Assembly (NCBI GenBank): GCA_004555725.1
Contig: SFHC01000002.1
Location: forward strand, 115,644-179,643
DNA: 64,000 bases
Direction of reading: 5' to 3'
From: [Eubacterium] saphenum
GTDB taxonomy: Bacteria; Bacillota; Clostridia; Peptostreptococcales; Anaerovoracaceae
Below are positions 1 through 8,846 of this stretch, piece by piece. The notes under the pieces were generated by a model. That model was given only the letters and a program-made list of their open reading frames with translations, was not told where the DNA came from and did no database searches. Position numbers and translations under genes: made by a program. Within the stretch, counting starts at the first letter, position 1. Every line of letters starts with the position of its first letter.

Positions 1-392
1 GCATCGCTCAGAATAGTTCCCTTAGAATTCACGGCCCATCCGCTGGAATACACATTTCCCTTGCTGTTATACACCAGAATTGCCGTGTTTCTTTCATTTC
101 CGGCCCATTTCTTCAGCGCAGCGGCATCCTTGGCACGCACATTGCGTTTTTTTATATAGCGGTGAAGATCTTGATAACGGTCGTTGACAAAATGCGCTTT
201 TACCGTTTTGCTCAGAAAGAACTGCGTCCCTATGGTCGTCTCAAAAACATTCAGCAGAAGCAGTGTGCCCATCGTCAGCAGCGCCGCAAGCATGATGGTT
301 GACATCAGCTTGACATTCAGAGAGATGAACATTCTGTGCCCGTTACTGCGCGCCCGGAACAGTGACCGAAGCGTCTGTCTTTCTTTATTCAA
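1..392 (-). CDS. Sensor histidine kinase, N-terminal part (cut by window edge)
   Basis: Only the first ~130 residues are present; the gene runs off the left edge. A TTG at 390-392 overlaps the stop of the upstream response regulator and has a GGGGGAAGG ribosome binding site nine bases before it. The first ATG is at 332. After a short basic N-terminus there is one clear membrane segment (about residues 28-45 from the TTG), then the start of an extracellular sensor region containing NSKGNVYSSG, as in membrane-bound sensor kinases. HAMP and kinase domains are not in the window, so the class rests on topology and on coupling to the OmpR-type regulator. Likely role: senses an envelope signal and phosphorylates the partner regulator. 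The ligand is unknown. Confidence 0.7.
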   Translation of the reverse strand, partial: MNKERQTLRSLFRARSNGHRMFISLNVKLMSTIMLAALLTMGTLLLLNVFETTIGTQFFLSKTVKAHFVNDRYQDLHRYIKKRNVRAKDAAALKKWAGNERNTAILVYNSKGNVYSSGWAVNSKGTILSD

Positions 393-1092
393 TGCGATAT
401 CCCTTCCCCCATACAGTCTTGATTATCTTTGGCTTACGGACATCATCCTCAAGCTTTTTTCTGAGGTTCAGAATATGCACCATGATTGTATTTCCTGCGG
501 ACGACATATACGGTTCACCCCAGACATTTTCATACAGATCTTTATTCTTCACAACCTCACCCTTATGCTCCATGAAATAACGCAGAATATCGAACTCCTT
601 ATCGGTCAGATTAATCCGCTTGCCGTTCTTTCTCACTGAACGTGTGCGTATATCGACAAAGACATCCTCAGCAAGGATTTCCTGGCCTCTGTTCACGGAT
701 TCCTTCGGCTGGTCATATTCGCTTCTGCGCCGGATCAGCGATTTTACTTTCATCAGAAGCTCCGTCTGCGAAAACGGCTTCACCAGAAAATCATCTCCGC
801 CCATCGTGTAGGCTTCTACTTTATCACGGTCCTGTGATTTTGCCGTGAGGAAGAGAACCGGAACAGAAGATTTTTCTCTTATGCGGTGGCAGACTTCGAT
901 ACCGTCCATATCCGGCATCATGATATCCAGGATGACAATGTCATACGGACCTTTATGGAATACGCAGTCCAGCGCCATTTCGCCGTTTTCTGCCTCCGTC
1001 ACATCATAGCCCTCGCTTCTCAGAAGAACGTGTAATACCTCGCGAATATTCGGATCGTCATCAACGATCAGAATTTTATTATGCATGCTCAT
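385..1092 (-). CDS. OmpR/PhoB-family response regulator
   Basis: 235 residues, normal for the family. The receiver domain (about 5-118) shows the acidic pocket DDD at 11-13, the phosphoacceptor Asp56 in ILDIMMPDMDG, and the conserved Lys in LVKPFS. The C-terminal winged-helix DNA-binding domain (about 138-235) ends in the typical VWGKGYRIE. Phosphorylated by the kinase encoded immediately downstream, it would bind promoter DNA as a dimer. The kinase start codon overlaps this gene's stop, so the two are translationally coupled. Target genes cannot be told from sequence. Confidence 0.93.
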   Translation of the reverse strand: MSMHNKILIVDDDPNIREVLHVLLRSEGYDVTEAENGEMALDCVFHKGPYDIVILDIMMPDMDGIEVCHRIREKSSVPVLFLTAKSQDRDKVEAYTMGGDDFLVKPFSQTELLMKVKSLIRRRSEYDQPKESVNRGQEILAEDVFVDIRTRSVRKNGKRINLTDKEFDILRYFMEHKGEVVKNKDLYENVWGEPYMSSAGNTIMVHILNLRKKLEDDVRKPKIIKTVWGKGYRIE

Positions 1093-1122
1093 TCTGTCTC
1101 CTTTCTGCAGCAGAACCTGTCA

Positions 1123-1791
1123 TTATCGGATTTCCAGTTCTCTGAGATCCGGAATATAGTAGTCTGCTTTTTCCATTATCTGCTTCTGGTCAGCCTCACT
1201 GATCCTGTCGTAGACGCCAACCGTCTGGTAGCCAAAACGATCTGCCGCCTCAATTGCGTACAGACCGTCTTCAAACACCACAGTCGCCTCTGCCGGCGCG
1301 TGAAGCGCCTCCGTCGCCATATCCCAGATTGCTCGTTTCTTTTTGGTTGTCCGCAGATCCTGAGCGCTGAGAATACGGCAGAAATACTGATCCATACCAA
1401 GCCGGGAAAAGGCGTCGCGGATGCAGCGCCCCTCGGTCGAGGTTACTACTGCCGCAGGCACCTGGTATTTCTGAAGCGCGCGAAGCAGCTCTACTGCGCC
1501 CGGCTTCGGCTGCACCTCATCGCGGTAGTACGCATCCATCTGCGCAATAATTCCCTCGGCCACTTCACCCTTTGTCATCGAAAGGTGATACCGCGAAATC
1601 AGGTAATCCGCTCCGCTCTCTGTCGTTTCCGCAAACAGAATATCCCCGAGATTCGGTTCCGCTTCTATCCCAAGCGTTGCCAGAAAGCGCGCGCCGGCGT
1701 CATGCCAGGTTGGCATGGAATCCAGGAGCGTCCCGTCCACGTCAAAAATCGCGCCTTCTATATCACTGTGATTAATGAAATATTTCTTCAT
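1123..1791 (-). CDS. HAD-superfamily hydrolase (beta-phosphoglucomutase-like)
   Basis: 222 residues. The N-terminal motif FDVDGTLLDS (Asp17 nucleophile, Asp19 acid/base), the TSTEGR motif II region and the acidic VFEDGLYAIEAA motif IV place it in HAD subfamily IA with an inserted helical cap. Members are cytosolic Mg-dependent phosphatases or phosphomutases acting on small phosphorylated metabolites. The substrate is not identifiable here. Start ATG with GAGAGG five bases upstream. It lies 18 bases after the lipoprotein gene on the same strand, so both may share a transcript. Confidence 0.88.
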   Translation of the reverse strand: MKKYFINHSDIEGAIFDVDGTLLDSMPTWHDAGARFLATLGIEAEPNLGDILFAETTESGADYLISRYHLSMTKGEVAEGIIAQMDAYYRDEVQPKPGAVELLRALQKYQVPAAVVTSTEGRCIRDAFSRLGMDQYFCRILSAQDLRTTKKKRAIWDMATEALHAPAEATVVFEDGLYAIEAADRFGYQTVGVYDRISEADQKQIMEKADYYIPDLRELEIR

Positions 1792-1809
1792 GGCATCCTC
1801 TCACTGCTG

Positions 1810-2394
1810 CTATTTCTTCATGGCGTAATAAAGGCGGAATCCCTTTCCGTCGCGCTGGCCGCTGTCTCTGAGCAGGTATCCATTATCATCGATCCCCATG
1901 GTATAAGACCCGACAACCAATTTCTTGTCGCTGTTTACGCTCCATTTTCCGCTGTTTTCCGTCGTTTTTCCATCAGAATCCTTCAGCGTCAGCGTATACG
2001 TGCCGTCGTCTTTAACGGTCAGCGTTCCAGTGCTTCCGTCCGAATCATCGATACTCCCGTCACTCATGAGCAGTCCCTTCTGCGTCCAGCTTCCGATGTA
2101 CTTCTCTTTCATCTGCTGGACTGTGTTATTCTGTGCGGTTTCTGCGGTCGGATCATTGTTTCCTGCGTCTCCCGGGTCATTCTCGCCGCTCTGTGCAGAT
2201 TCCGACGAACTGTTCTGCTGTGATTCCGATGACGATGAGCCGCTGTCCTTCTTGCTGCTCTTCTGAGTTTCTTCGGTCTGCGATTTTGACTTGGTGCTTT
2301 TCCCTGAGTCTCCGGATTTACTTTCGGAATTTCCGCAGCCGTAGGCAAATATCAACCCTGCGATCAATACGACCGCAATCAGTTTCTTTTTCAT
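1810..2394 (-). CDS. Predicted lipoprotein with Ser/Glu-rich linker
   Basis: 194 residues. The N-terminus has a lysine-rich start, a hydrophobic stretch and a lipobox ending in AYGC (Cys20), so it should be lipidated and anchored on the outer face of the membrane. Residues about 22-90 are low complexity (Ser, Glu, Asn, Gln). The last ~95 residues form a compact region with GSWTQKG, GTLTVKDDGTYTL and GKWSVNSDKKLVV, resembling the small beta-rich domains seen in many clostridial lipoproteins. No enzyme motif is visible and the function is unknown. A strong AAGGAGG ribosome binding site supports the start. Confidence 0.8.
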   Translation of the reverse strand: MKKKLIAVVLIAGLIFAYGCGNSESKSGDSGKSTKSKSQTEETQKSSKKDSGSSSSESQQNSSSESAQSGENDPGDAGNNDPTAETAQNNTVQQMKEKYIGSWTQKGLLMSDGSIDDSDGSTGTLTVKDDGTYTLTLKDSDGKTTENSGKWSVNSDKKLVVGSYTMGIDDNGYLLRDSGQRDGKGFRLYYAMKK

Positions 2395-2437
2395 CTTTAT
2401 ATCCTCCTTGGTCTGCCGGATCAGTCCGGCGCGACTT

Positions 2438-3064
2438 TTACTCTTCCGCGCACACCGGCGGCATCGGTGCCTCTCCTCTGCATATTACCGCACCTGCAGC
2501 TTCCATATCCTCAATATTCGCACGCTGGACCCTGCTGTTTCTGGATGAACAGCAGCTCTCCAGAATGACCGCTCGGTAATTATAGGACATCGCATCATAG
2601 CAGGTGCTGCGGATGCAGTTCGGCGTTGTCGTACCCGCAATCAGAACGGTGTCCGTACCGCTTCGCTGAAGCTGTTCATGCAGTCCTGTCTGAAAAAAGG
2701 CGCTGTAGCGCGGCTTGATCAGAACCTGCTCAGAAGCACCGCGAACCAGCCCGTCCGGCTCCTCAATGCTGTTAATTCCAGTCGACCCCGGCGCCAGAAC
2801 TTGTGTAAACCCGGCTTTTCGAAGGGCTTCGCGTCTCGGCGGTTCCATATCGCTGCCGTCAGCGGCATAAATACGCTTGACCCAGATCACTGGAATACCA
2901 CAGGCGCGCGCCCATTCCACCGCGCGCATACAGGAGGGCACAGTTTCCTTTGCTCCTGCTATGCACAGCGCTGCACCCGGCTCTACAAAAGCTTTTTCCA
3001 TATCAATCATCAGCAGCACGCTGTGCGCCGAATCAAACTTAATCTTATCCCACTCTGTATTCAT
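2438..3064 (-). CDS. Isochorismatase-family cysteine hydrolase
   Basis: 208 residues. The family triad can be followed: Asp21 in LLMIDMEKAF, a lysine in LIKPRYSAF, and the nucleophile Cys in TTTPNCIRSTCYDA. This family includes nicotinamidase, N-carbamoylsarcosine amidase and isochorismatase. The PNCIRST form around the nucleophile is closer to amidohydrolases than to true isochorismatases, but the substrate cannot be assigned. Cytosolic. The GGAGG ribosome binding site is good and a sigma-A-like promoter lies about 45 bases upstream. It is followed by the lipoprotein and HAD genes on the same strand. Confidence 0.85.
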   Translation of the reverse strand: MNTEWDKIKFDSAHSVLLMIDMEKAFVEPGAALCIAGAKETVPSCMRAVEWARACGIPVIWVKRIYAADGSDMEPPRREALRKAGFTQVLAPGSTGINSIEEPDGLVRGASEQVLIKPRYSAFFQTGLHEQLQRSGTDTVLIAGTTTPNCIRSTCYDAMSYNYRAVILESCCSSRNSRVQRANIEDMEAAGAVICRGEAPMPPVCAEE

Positions 3065-3107
3065 CCTATGTCCTCCGGATCTGCAGACGATCTAAGCCAC
3101 TATACAT

Positions 3108-3135
3108 ATTTTAACGATTTCTGTATAGAAGTCAA
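3108..3135 (-). promoter_or_regulatory. Sigma-A-type promoter of the cysteine hydrolase gene
   Basis: Minus strand TTGACT, 16-base spacer, TAAAAT, upstream of the gene starting at 3064. Read by eye. Confidence 0.55.
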
Positions 3136-3244
3136 TTCAGGCCGGATGCCGGACATGTTCTTCACGCGCGGGTCCGCAGCTCCGGACATACACACCGGAT
3201 AAAGAGTTTTCCGCGCTTTTACAGTGAAAACTTCGCATCAGGAT

Positions 3245-3295
3245 GAAAAAAGGACCGCTGCACACCATGACGTTCATACATCCGTGCAGCGGTCC
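3245..3295 (-). terminator. Intrinsic terminator after rpsI
   Basis: Perfect 12-bp stem GGACCGCTGCAC / GTGCAGCGGTCC followed on the minus strand by a T run. It lies about 50 bases past the rpsI stop and ends the rplM-rpsI operon. Confidence 0.9.
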
Positions 3296-3348
3296 TTCTT
3301 GATTGTTGTTGTCGAAAATTCTTATCTTTATTGCTGTTATGCGCGCAA

Positions 3349-3744
3349 TTAACGCTTGGAGAACTGGGAAGCCTTTCTCGCTTTCTTGAGTCCGTACTTC
3401 TTTCTCTCCTTCATTCTCGGATCTCTTGTCAGGAATCCAGCTGCCTTCAGCTGAGCCTTATACGCATCTGCGTCTGCCTCAACCAGCGCTCTGGAAATTC
3501 CCAGTCTGATTGCTCCGGCCTGACCTGTGAATCCGCCGCCGTTTACCAGCGCGATGACATCATACTTTCCTTCGCAGCCTGCAACAGCAAACGGTCTTAC
3601 CGCTTCCTGCTTCAGAAGCTCTGTCGGGAAATACTCGCCCAGATCTTTCTTATTTACGATTACTTTTCCAGTTCCAGGGAGCAGTCTTACTCTGGCAACT
3701 GAAGATTTTCTGCGTCCTGTGCCGTAATACTGAACGTTAGCCAT
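3349..3744 (-). CDS. rpsI: 30S ribosomal protein S9
   Basis: 131 residues, full length. It opens with YYGTGRRKSSVARVRL and ends with the basic tail KKARKASQFSKR, which reaches the P-site tRNA in the family. The internal GQAGAIRLGISRAL is also diagnostic. S9 sits in the head of the small subunit. It follows rplM by 20 bases in the universally conserved rplM-rpsI pair and shares its promoter and leader. The start has a GGAGG ribosome binding site. Confidence 0.98.
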   Translation of the reverse strand: MANVQYYGTGRRKSSVARVRLLPGTGKVIVNKKDLGEYFPTELLKQEAVRPFAVAGCEGKYDVIALVNGGGFTGQAGAIRLGISRALVEADADAYKAQLKAAGFLTRDPRMKERKKYGLKKARKASQFSKR

Positions 3745-3764
3745 TCTCTATGTCCTCCCTTTCC

Positions 3765-4193
3765 CTAAAACTTCAGTTCTTCCGGCTTCTGAGCCTCATG
3801 CTTGTGCTCAGGTCCGGCATATACGTGCAGCTTCTTGAACATCTGTCTTCCGAGGCGGCCGTTCGGGAGCATTCCTTTAACAGCGTGCTTGATAACCTCT
3901 TCCGGCTTCTTGTCCAGCATTTCCTGAAGAGTTGCCTCTTTCTTTCCGCCCGGGAATCCGGAATATGTGACATAGATCTTATCATGCAGCTTCTTGCCTG
4001 TAACAGCGATCTTCTCAGCGTTGATCACAATTACATTGTCTCCGCAGTCAACATGCGGTGTGTAAGTCGGCTTGTTCTTTCCTCTGAGAACAGCAGCAAC
4101 CTGAGAAGCGAGTCTTCCGAGTGTCTGTCCCTCAGCATCGACAACATACCACTTACGTTCAACCGTTTCCGGCTTCGCAATGAATGATTTCAT
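3765..4193 (-). CDS. rplM: 50S ribosomal protein L13
   Basis: 142 residues, full length. Family signatures include RKWYVVDAEGQTLGRLAS near the start, CGDNVIVINAEKI in the middle, and MLPNGRLGRQMFKKLHVYAGPEHKHEAQKPE at the end. L13 is an early-assembly protein of the large subunit. First gene of the rplM-rpsI operon. It is preceded by an unusually long leader of about 200 bases after a good promoter, as expected for a ribosomal protein operon with RNA-level feedback control. Confidence 0.98.
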   Translation of the reverse strand: MKSFIAKPETVERKWYVVDAEGQTLGRLASQVAAVLRGKNKPTYTPHVDCGDNVIVINAEKIAVTGKKLHDKIYVTYSGFPGGKKEATLQEMLDKKPEEVIKHAVKGMLPNGRLGRQMFKKLHVYAGPEHKHEAQKPEELKF

Positions 4194-4394
4194 TTGTCTG
4201 ATCCTTTCTACCTACTGGATTGGAGCATCATCCCCAACGTTTTCGGCTCTGCCTACTGAGATGTCCTCCTGGATGGCTTTATGCGCACACGTCCATAAGA
4301 CGATAAGGCATCCTGGTCGGCATCACTAATATGAATTAGCCCGCTAAGCTTACGGACGTTTCCATCCTGCCCGCGGAATTGTGCTTACGCACCG
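4194..4394 (-). promoter_or_regulatory. Long structured leader of rplM-rpsI
   Basis: About 200 transcribed bases lie between the predicted start point (about 4392) and the rplM ATG, with no open frame. On the minus strand, complementary segments such as AAACGTCC and GGACGT can pair over distance, and a GGAGGAC occurs well before the real ribosome binding site AAAGGATC. An L13-binding autoregulatory leader is described in other Firmicutes. I could not confirm a match to that RNA family by eye. Confidence 0.45.
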
Positions 4395-4398
4395 ATAC

Positions 4399-4427
4399 AT
4401 TATACTTTACGACAAAAGAAAAAGCAA
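4399..4427 (-). promoter_or_regulatory. Promoter of rplM-rpsI
   Basis: Minus strand TTGCTT, 17-base spacer, perfect TATAAT -10. Confidence 0.6.
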
Positions 4428-4572
4428 TCCGTTTTATCCGGATTTTCCGGAATATTTTCGGATTGCTGATTCAAGGAGAAGCCTCACCGGCTTTCCATAT
4501 ATACTGTCTTTCAGCAGACCGGCGCAGCAAGGCTGCCGGACCGGCTTCACACATTCTGGCCAAGCGCTGAAC

Positions 4573-6090
4573 TTATACCAGTTTCCCCTCATCCGCCAGT
4601 TTCTGCTCTTCCGGCGTCATCTTTGTGACGGCGATTCCCAGAGCGGCAAGCAGAATCGTCGCGAACGGCATGGTAAGATTGAAGATCGCGTATTTAAAGT
4701 ATACGCCCGTTGTAACTCCCAGGGTCGTCGCGATAAACATTCCACAGGTGTTCCACGGAACCAGCGGCGAGCTGACCGTTCCGGCAGACTCCAGCGCGTT
4801 GGACAGACACTTCGGATGCAGTCCCATCTTTCGGTACGCCGGAGCAAACATTCTTCCCGGAACCAGAATGGAAATATACTGTTCCGGCATCACAATATTA
4901 GAGAGTACACAGGTTGCTTCTGTTGCTGCAATCAGACCCACTCCGCTCTTGACAAAACGGGTGATCTGGTTGATGACAACCTCCAGCTGGCCGCTGCCTT
5001 CCATAATGCCTCCGAACATCATCGCAATAACAGTCATAAGAATAGAAGACGCCATATTCATCAGTCCGCCCGTAGAAAGCAGGCTGTTCAGCGCGGAAAT
5101 TTTGGTTTTGCATACGAATCCATCTTTTGCGGCATTCATAATATCTCCGAATGTCACCCCTGCATGCTGGAAGACCAGATCAGCGTTGTAAATCGGAAGA
5201 TGACCCTGGAAAATCGGCGCCATAACTGCTGCGGTAAGCATTCCGAGGGTAATTCCCGGAAGCGCCGGAACATGAAACGCGATCGACAGAATAACCACCA
5301 GCGGCGGAATCAGCAGAAGCGGCGACACGGTAAATGTAGAGGCAATTCCGTGCATCAGACGGTCAACCTGCGTCATATCCACATTTCCGCCGGACGCATG
5401 CGTATATCCGTAAACCGCGAAGAAAACAATTGAAACCACATATGCCAGCACGGTCGATTTGATCATGTATTTTACATGGGTGAAGACGTCCGTTCCCGCC
5501 ATTGCCGGCGCCAGGTTGGTGGTGTCCGAAAGCGGAGACATTTTATCGCCAAAATACGCTCCGGAAATAATTGCGCCTGCAGTCGGCCCGACCGGCATGC
5601 CCAGTCCTTTTCCAATTCCGATCAGCGCAAGTCCCATAGTCCCCATGGTTCCCCAGGAAGTTCCTGTAGCCAGGGATGTAATTGAACAGACCAGCAGAGC
5701 CGCTACCAGAAAAATCTTTGGAGACAGCAGCTTCAGTCCATAGTAAATCATCGTCGGAATGGTGCCGGACAGAAGCCAGACGCCGACCATCATACCGACA
5801 ACAGCAAGAATCAGAATCGACTGCATCGCCTTATCGATGCCCGCGATCATCATCTGCTCAATCGCCGTCCAGCGATATCCGAGCCGCATGGTCATAATCG
5901 CGGCAATAATCACTCCCAGGAACATCGGAATATGCGGATCGACATGAAATTTCGCAATTCCGATTGACATAACGACAACCAGCCCCAGGAAGGATACCGC
6001 AGCTTCGCGAAATCTTGGTCGACGCGGCATTTTCTTCTTTTTCCCGTTCCCGGCTCCGGGGGTCTTGCTGCGTTTGCTTTCTTCACTCAT
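4573..6090 (-). CDS. NhaC-family Na+/H+ antiporter
   Basis: 505 residues from the ATG at 6090, chosen because GGAGAG lies about nine bases upstream. An ORF extension of 27 codons has no such site. A short basic cytoplasmic N-terminus (KRSKTPGAGNGKKKKMPRRPR) is followed by about 11-12 hydrophobic segments. Conserved stretches such as ATGTSWGTMGTMGLALIGIGKGLGM, GAYFGDKMSPLSDTTNLAPA and SALESAGTVSSPLVPWNTCGMF are typical of NhaC/YheL-type antiporters, which swap external protons for internal sodium or, in some members, organic acids. It acts in the cytoplasmic membrane for pH and sodium control. The exact cargo is inferred. It stands alone between terminators. Confidence 0.88.
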   Translation of the reverse strand: MSEESKRSKTPGAGNGKKKKMPRRPRFREAAVSFLGLVVVMSIGIAKFHVDPHIPMFLGVIIAAIMTMRLGYRWTAIEQMMIAGIDKAMQSILILAVVGMMVGVWLLSGTIPTMIYYGLKLLSPKIFLVAALLVCSITSLATGTSWGTMGTMGLALIGIGKGLGMPVGPTAGAIISGAYFGDKMSPLSDTTNLAPAMAGTDVFTHVKYMIKSTVLAYVVSIVFFAVYGYTHASGGNVDMTQVDRLMHGIASTFTVSPLLLIPPLVVILSIAFHVPALPGITLGMLTAAVMAPIFQGHLPIYNADLVFQHAGVTFGDIMNAAKDGFVCKTKISALNSLLSTGGLMNMASSILMTVIAMMFGGIMEGSGQLEVVINQITRFVKSGVGLIAATEATCVLSNIVMPEQYISILVPGRMFAPAYRKMGLHPKCLSNALESAGTVSSPLVPWNTCGMFIATTLGVTTGVYFKYAIFNLTMPFATILLAALGIAVTKMTPEEQKLADEGKLV

Positions 6091-6117
6091 ATTGAAACTC
6101 TCCGTTCTTGTCAGCAG

Positions 6118-6149
6118 AAAAAATAAAAATCCGCCGTCAGCGACGACGG
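6118..6149 (-). terminator. Intrinsic terminator after the P-type ATPase gene
   Basis: Minus-strand stem CCGTCGTC / GACGGCGG followed by ATTTTTATTTTTT, about 80 bases after the ATPase stop and just before the antiporter gene. Because it also lies in the antiporter leader, it could act as an attenuator. Confidence 0.7.
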
Positions 6150-6230
6150 ATACATCATGAATACATACCAATTATAAAATCTGCTGTATCGTTTTGCAAC
6201 CAAATATTCATAAATAATTATGGATGAATA

Positions 6231-8660
6231 TTACTTCAGAAAATCTTTCCAGAAACCATTTCCGTTCTGGCGGCTTGCCTTTACGCGCCGATACGCTTCC
6301 ATTTTTTGGTTGAACGCAGCTTTTGCCCTTGCGCGTCCTGACTTTGTCAGAAGAAGCCCGAGCAGTGTCGTCAGCTTATAAAAATAGCGGAACATGCACT
6401 CGGTAGCCAGCAGGAAAACAATCATCAGCGCCGCGCACTTCAGGTTCATCGGACTGATTCCGAACAATTCATGATGCAGAAGAATCATCGAGAAAAATCC
6501 AAGCACCATGACGCCGATCATCGCCGCATGCAGAGTGTTCATCGGACGTGCCACGCGCGCCAGAATCAGGAACTCGCCCAGAGCGACCAGACCGGCTGAA
6601 GCCGTGGAAATGCTGGCCTGACTGATGTCCATAACCTGACCGAACAGCAGAAGCCCGCTGACGCTGAGGAATATTGTCACGCCGGCCGGAGTCGCCATTT
6701 TAAACGTATTCCCCAGAAAACTGCCCCGGATCTCACGATTATTCGGTTCCAGCGACAGCACAAAAGACGGAATGCCGATCGTGAACATGCTGATCAGCGT
6801 AATCTGAGACGGCTGAAGCGGATACTGAAATACACTGACCACGGAGAACATCGCCAGAAAAAACGAGAATATATTTTTTGTCAGGTACAGACTCGCTGTC
6901 TTGATGATATTATTGACAACGCGGCGGCCTTCTGCCACGACTTCCGGCATCCTCGAAAAATCGGAATCCATCAGAACAAGCTGCGCCGCATGAGAGGCCG
7001 CTTCGCTTCCGGACGCCATCGCAATCGATGTATCTGCGTCGCGGAGCGCAAGGATATCATTGACACCGTCTCCGGTCATTGCGACTTTATGGCCTTTTTT
7101 CTGAAGCTGCTGCACGATCTGGCGCTTCTGGTCCGGTGTCACACGGCCGAACACTACGGTATCCTCCGCCGCTTCTGCAATATCCCGCTCGTCTCGTAAT
7201 TCACGCGCGTCTATATACCGCTCTGCGCCCTCGATACAGGCCTGTTTAGCGACTTCTGACACGGTAACCGGGTTATCGCCGGAAATTACTTTCACCTTCA
7301 CTCCGTGTTCTGCAAAGTAACGGAATGTCTCCGGAGCCGCTTCGCGGATCGGATTCTGCAGCATGACGAGCGCGATCGGGTGAACATGGTGCAGCGTCTG
7401 TCCTTTTGGGGTTTCCGGAGTCACACCGAACACGAGCACACGGGCGCCTGTTTTTCCGCCCTCGTCCACACGGTCCTTCACCGGCGCGTACTGCTCTTCT
7501 GTCAGGACAAACTCCGGCGCGCCCAGGACCAGACTTCCCTCTTTATAAGTCATTCCGCTGTACTTGTACTTTGAAGAAAAACCACAAACATGATCCGGTT
7601 TTCTTCCGGAATTGATGGTGAATTTTTCCTTAATGGCAGACATCGTAATGTTGTCCGGATTCATTCCGACAGCAAGATCGCCCATCAGCGCCTCGGCTTC
7701 CTCCTCGGTCACATCGTCTCTCAGAAGCTGAAAATCACTGACTTTCATTTGATTTTCCGTGATCGTGCCGGTCTTATCCACACAGAGAACGTCGACCCTT
7801 GCCAATGTCTCTATGCAGCGCATGTTCTGTACCAGAACGTCCTTCTGCGCCAGCCTGAGAGCGCTGACAACCAGCGCCACGCTCGCCATCATATACAGCC
7901 CCTCCGGAACCATGCCCAGAACCGCTGCCACCATGGAAATCACACTGGCGCTGAATGCCTGATGCTGTACGATATACTGCTGATAGAAAAGAATTCCCCC
8001 GACCGGGATGATCAGAATTCCGATGATCAGAACCAGCCGGTCCAGAGACTTCACCATGTCAGACCGGGAATCGTTCTTCTCCTGCCGTGTCGCTTCCATC
8101 GTCAGTTTAGACAGGTAAGAATCGCTCCCTACCGCGATCAGCTGCACCATCGCCTCGCCGGAAACCACAAAACTCCCGGACATCAGCGAGTCACCCTGAC
8201 GTTTTTCTATCTCATCCGATTCTCCTGTCAGGAGCGATTCATTAACCGACAGCTCGCCGTCCAGAACCCTGGCGTCTGCCGGAATCTGCATCCCTGAATT
8301 CAGAAAAATCACATCATCCAGAACCAGTTCTTCTGCGCGCAGCTCTCTGCGTGTCCCGTCGCGCACCGCCTTTACCTTAGGCATCTTGTCAAAACGCAGA
8401 TGATCAAGGATATTCTTGGAGCGGATTTCCTGCATAATGCCAATAACAGTATTGGCAATCACAATCAGCATAAACGACAGATCCTTGAAGGAACCCACCA
8501 TAATCAGCATGACTGCGAGAACCACAAAAATAAAATTGAAATACGTAAATATATTCTCCAGAACAATCTTTTTTACAGAATGAGTGGAGGTCTCTACTGG
8601 CGTATTGATCTTCCCGTGTCTGATCCGATCGCGAACCTGTTCAGACGTTAATCCCGGCAT
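6231..8660 (-). CDS. Cation-translocating P-type ATPase (HAD-IC)
   Basis: 809 residues. The order is classic: N-terminal helices and two membrane segments (about 38-75), actuator domain with LTGES at 144-148, membrane segments around 205-265 with PEGL (252-255), phosphorylation loop VDKTGTIT (Asp295 is the phosphorylated residue), hinge TGDGVND, then further C-terminal membrane segments. PEGL in the fourth core helix and the absence of heavy-metal CPx motifs point to a P2/P3-like pump for a hard cation (Ca, Mg or similar). No substrate-specific motif lets me choose. An inner-membrane exporter or importer driven by ATP. The TetR gene lies upstream on the same strand. Confidence 0.9.
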   Translation of the reverse strand: MPGLTSEQVRDRIRHGKINTPVETSTHSVKKIVLENIFTYFNFIFVVLAVMLIMVGSFKDLSFMLIVIANTVIGIMQEIRSKNILDHLRFDKMPKVKAVRDGTRRELRAEELVLDDVIFLNSGMQIPADARVLDGELSVNESLLTGESDEIEKRQGDSLMSGSFVVSGEAMVQLIAVGSDSYLSKLTMEATRQEKNDSRSDMVKSLDRLVLIIGILIIPVGGILFYQQYIVQHQAFSASVISMVAAVLGMVPEGLYMMASVALVVSALRLAQKDVLVQNMRCIETLARVDVLCVDKTGTITENQMKVSDFQLLRDDVTEEEAEALMGDLAVGMNPDNITMSAIKEKFTINSGRKPDHVCGFSSKYKYSGMTYKEGSLVLGAPEFVLTEEQYAPVKDRVDEGGKTGARVLVFGVTPETPKGQTLHHVHPIALVMLQNPIREAAPETFRYFAEHGVKVKVISGDNPVTVSEVAKQACIEGAERYIDARELRDERDIAEAAEDTVVFGRVTPDQKRQIVQQLQKKGHKVAMTGDGVNDILALRDADTSIAMASGSEAASHAAQLVLMDSDFSRMPEVVAEGRRVVNNIIKTASLYLTKNIFSFFLAMFSVVSVFQYPLQPSQITLISMFTIGIPSFVLSLEPNNREIRGSFLGNTFKMATPAGVTIFLSVSGLLLFGQVMDISQASISTASAGLVALGEFLILARVARPMNTLHAAMIGVMVLGFFSMILLHHELFGISPMNLKCAALMIVFLLATECMFRYFYKLTTLLGLLLTKSGRARAKAAFNQKMEAYRRVKASRQNGNGFWKDFLK

Positions 8661-8846
8661 CCCCGTGCATCTTCCTTTCCGGAGCCGCAGCTCCCCAAAC
8701 CTTCAACATGATTATCCGAATACTAACACACGACCAATAATAAATCAACGCGTGCATTCCCTGAGCTGCAGGGGTGCGCACGCGCTGTCACAGACTCTGC
8801 AGTTCTGCAGAGCAATGCAATGGACATCCTAAATAAAACGATTCCG

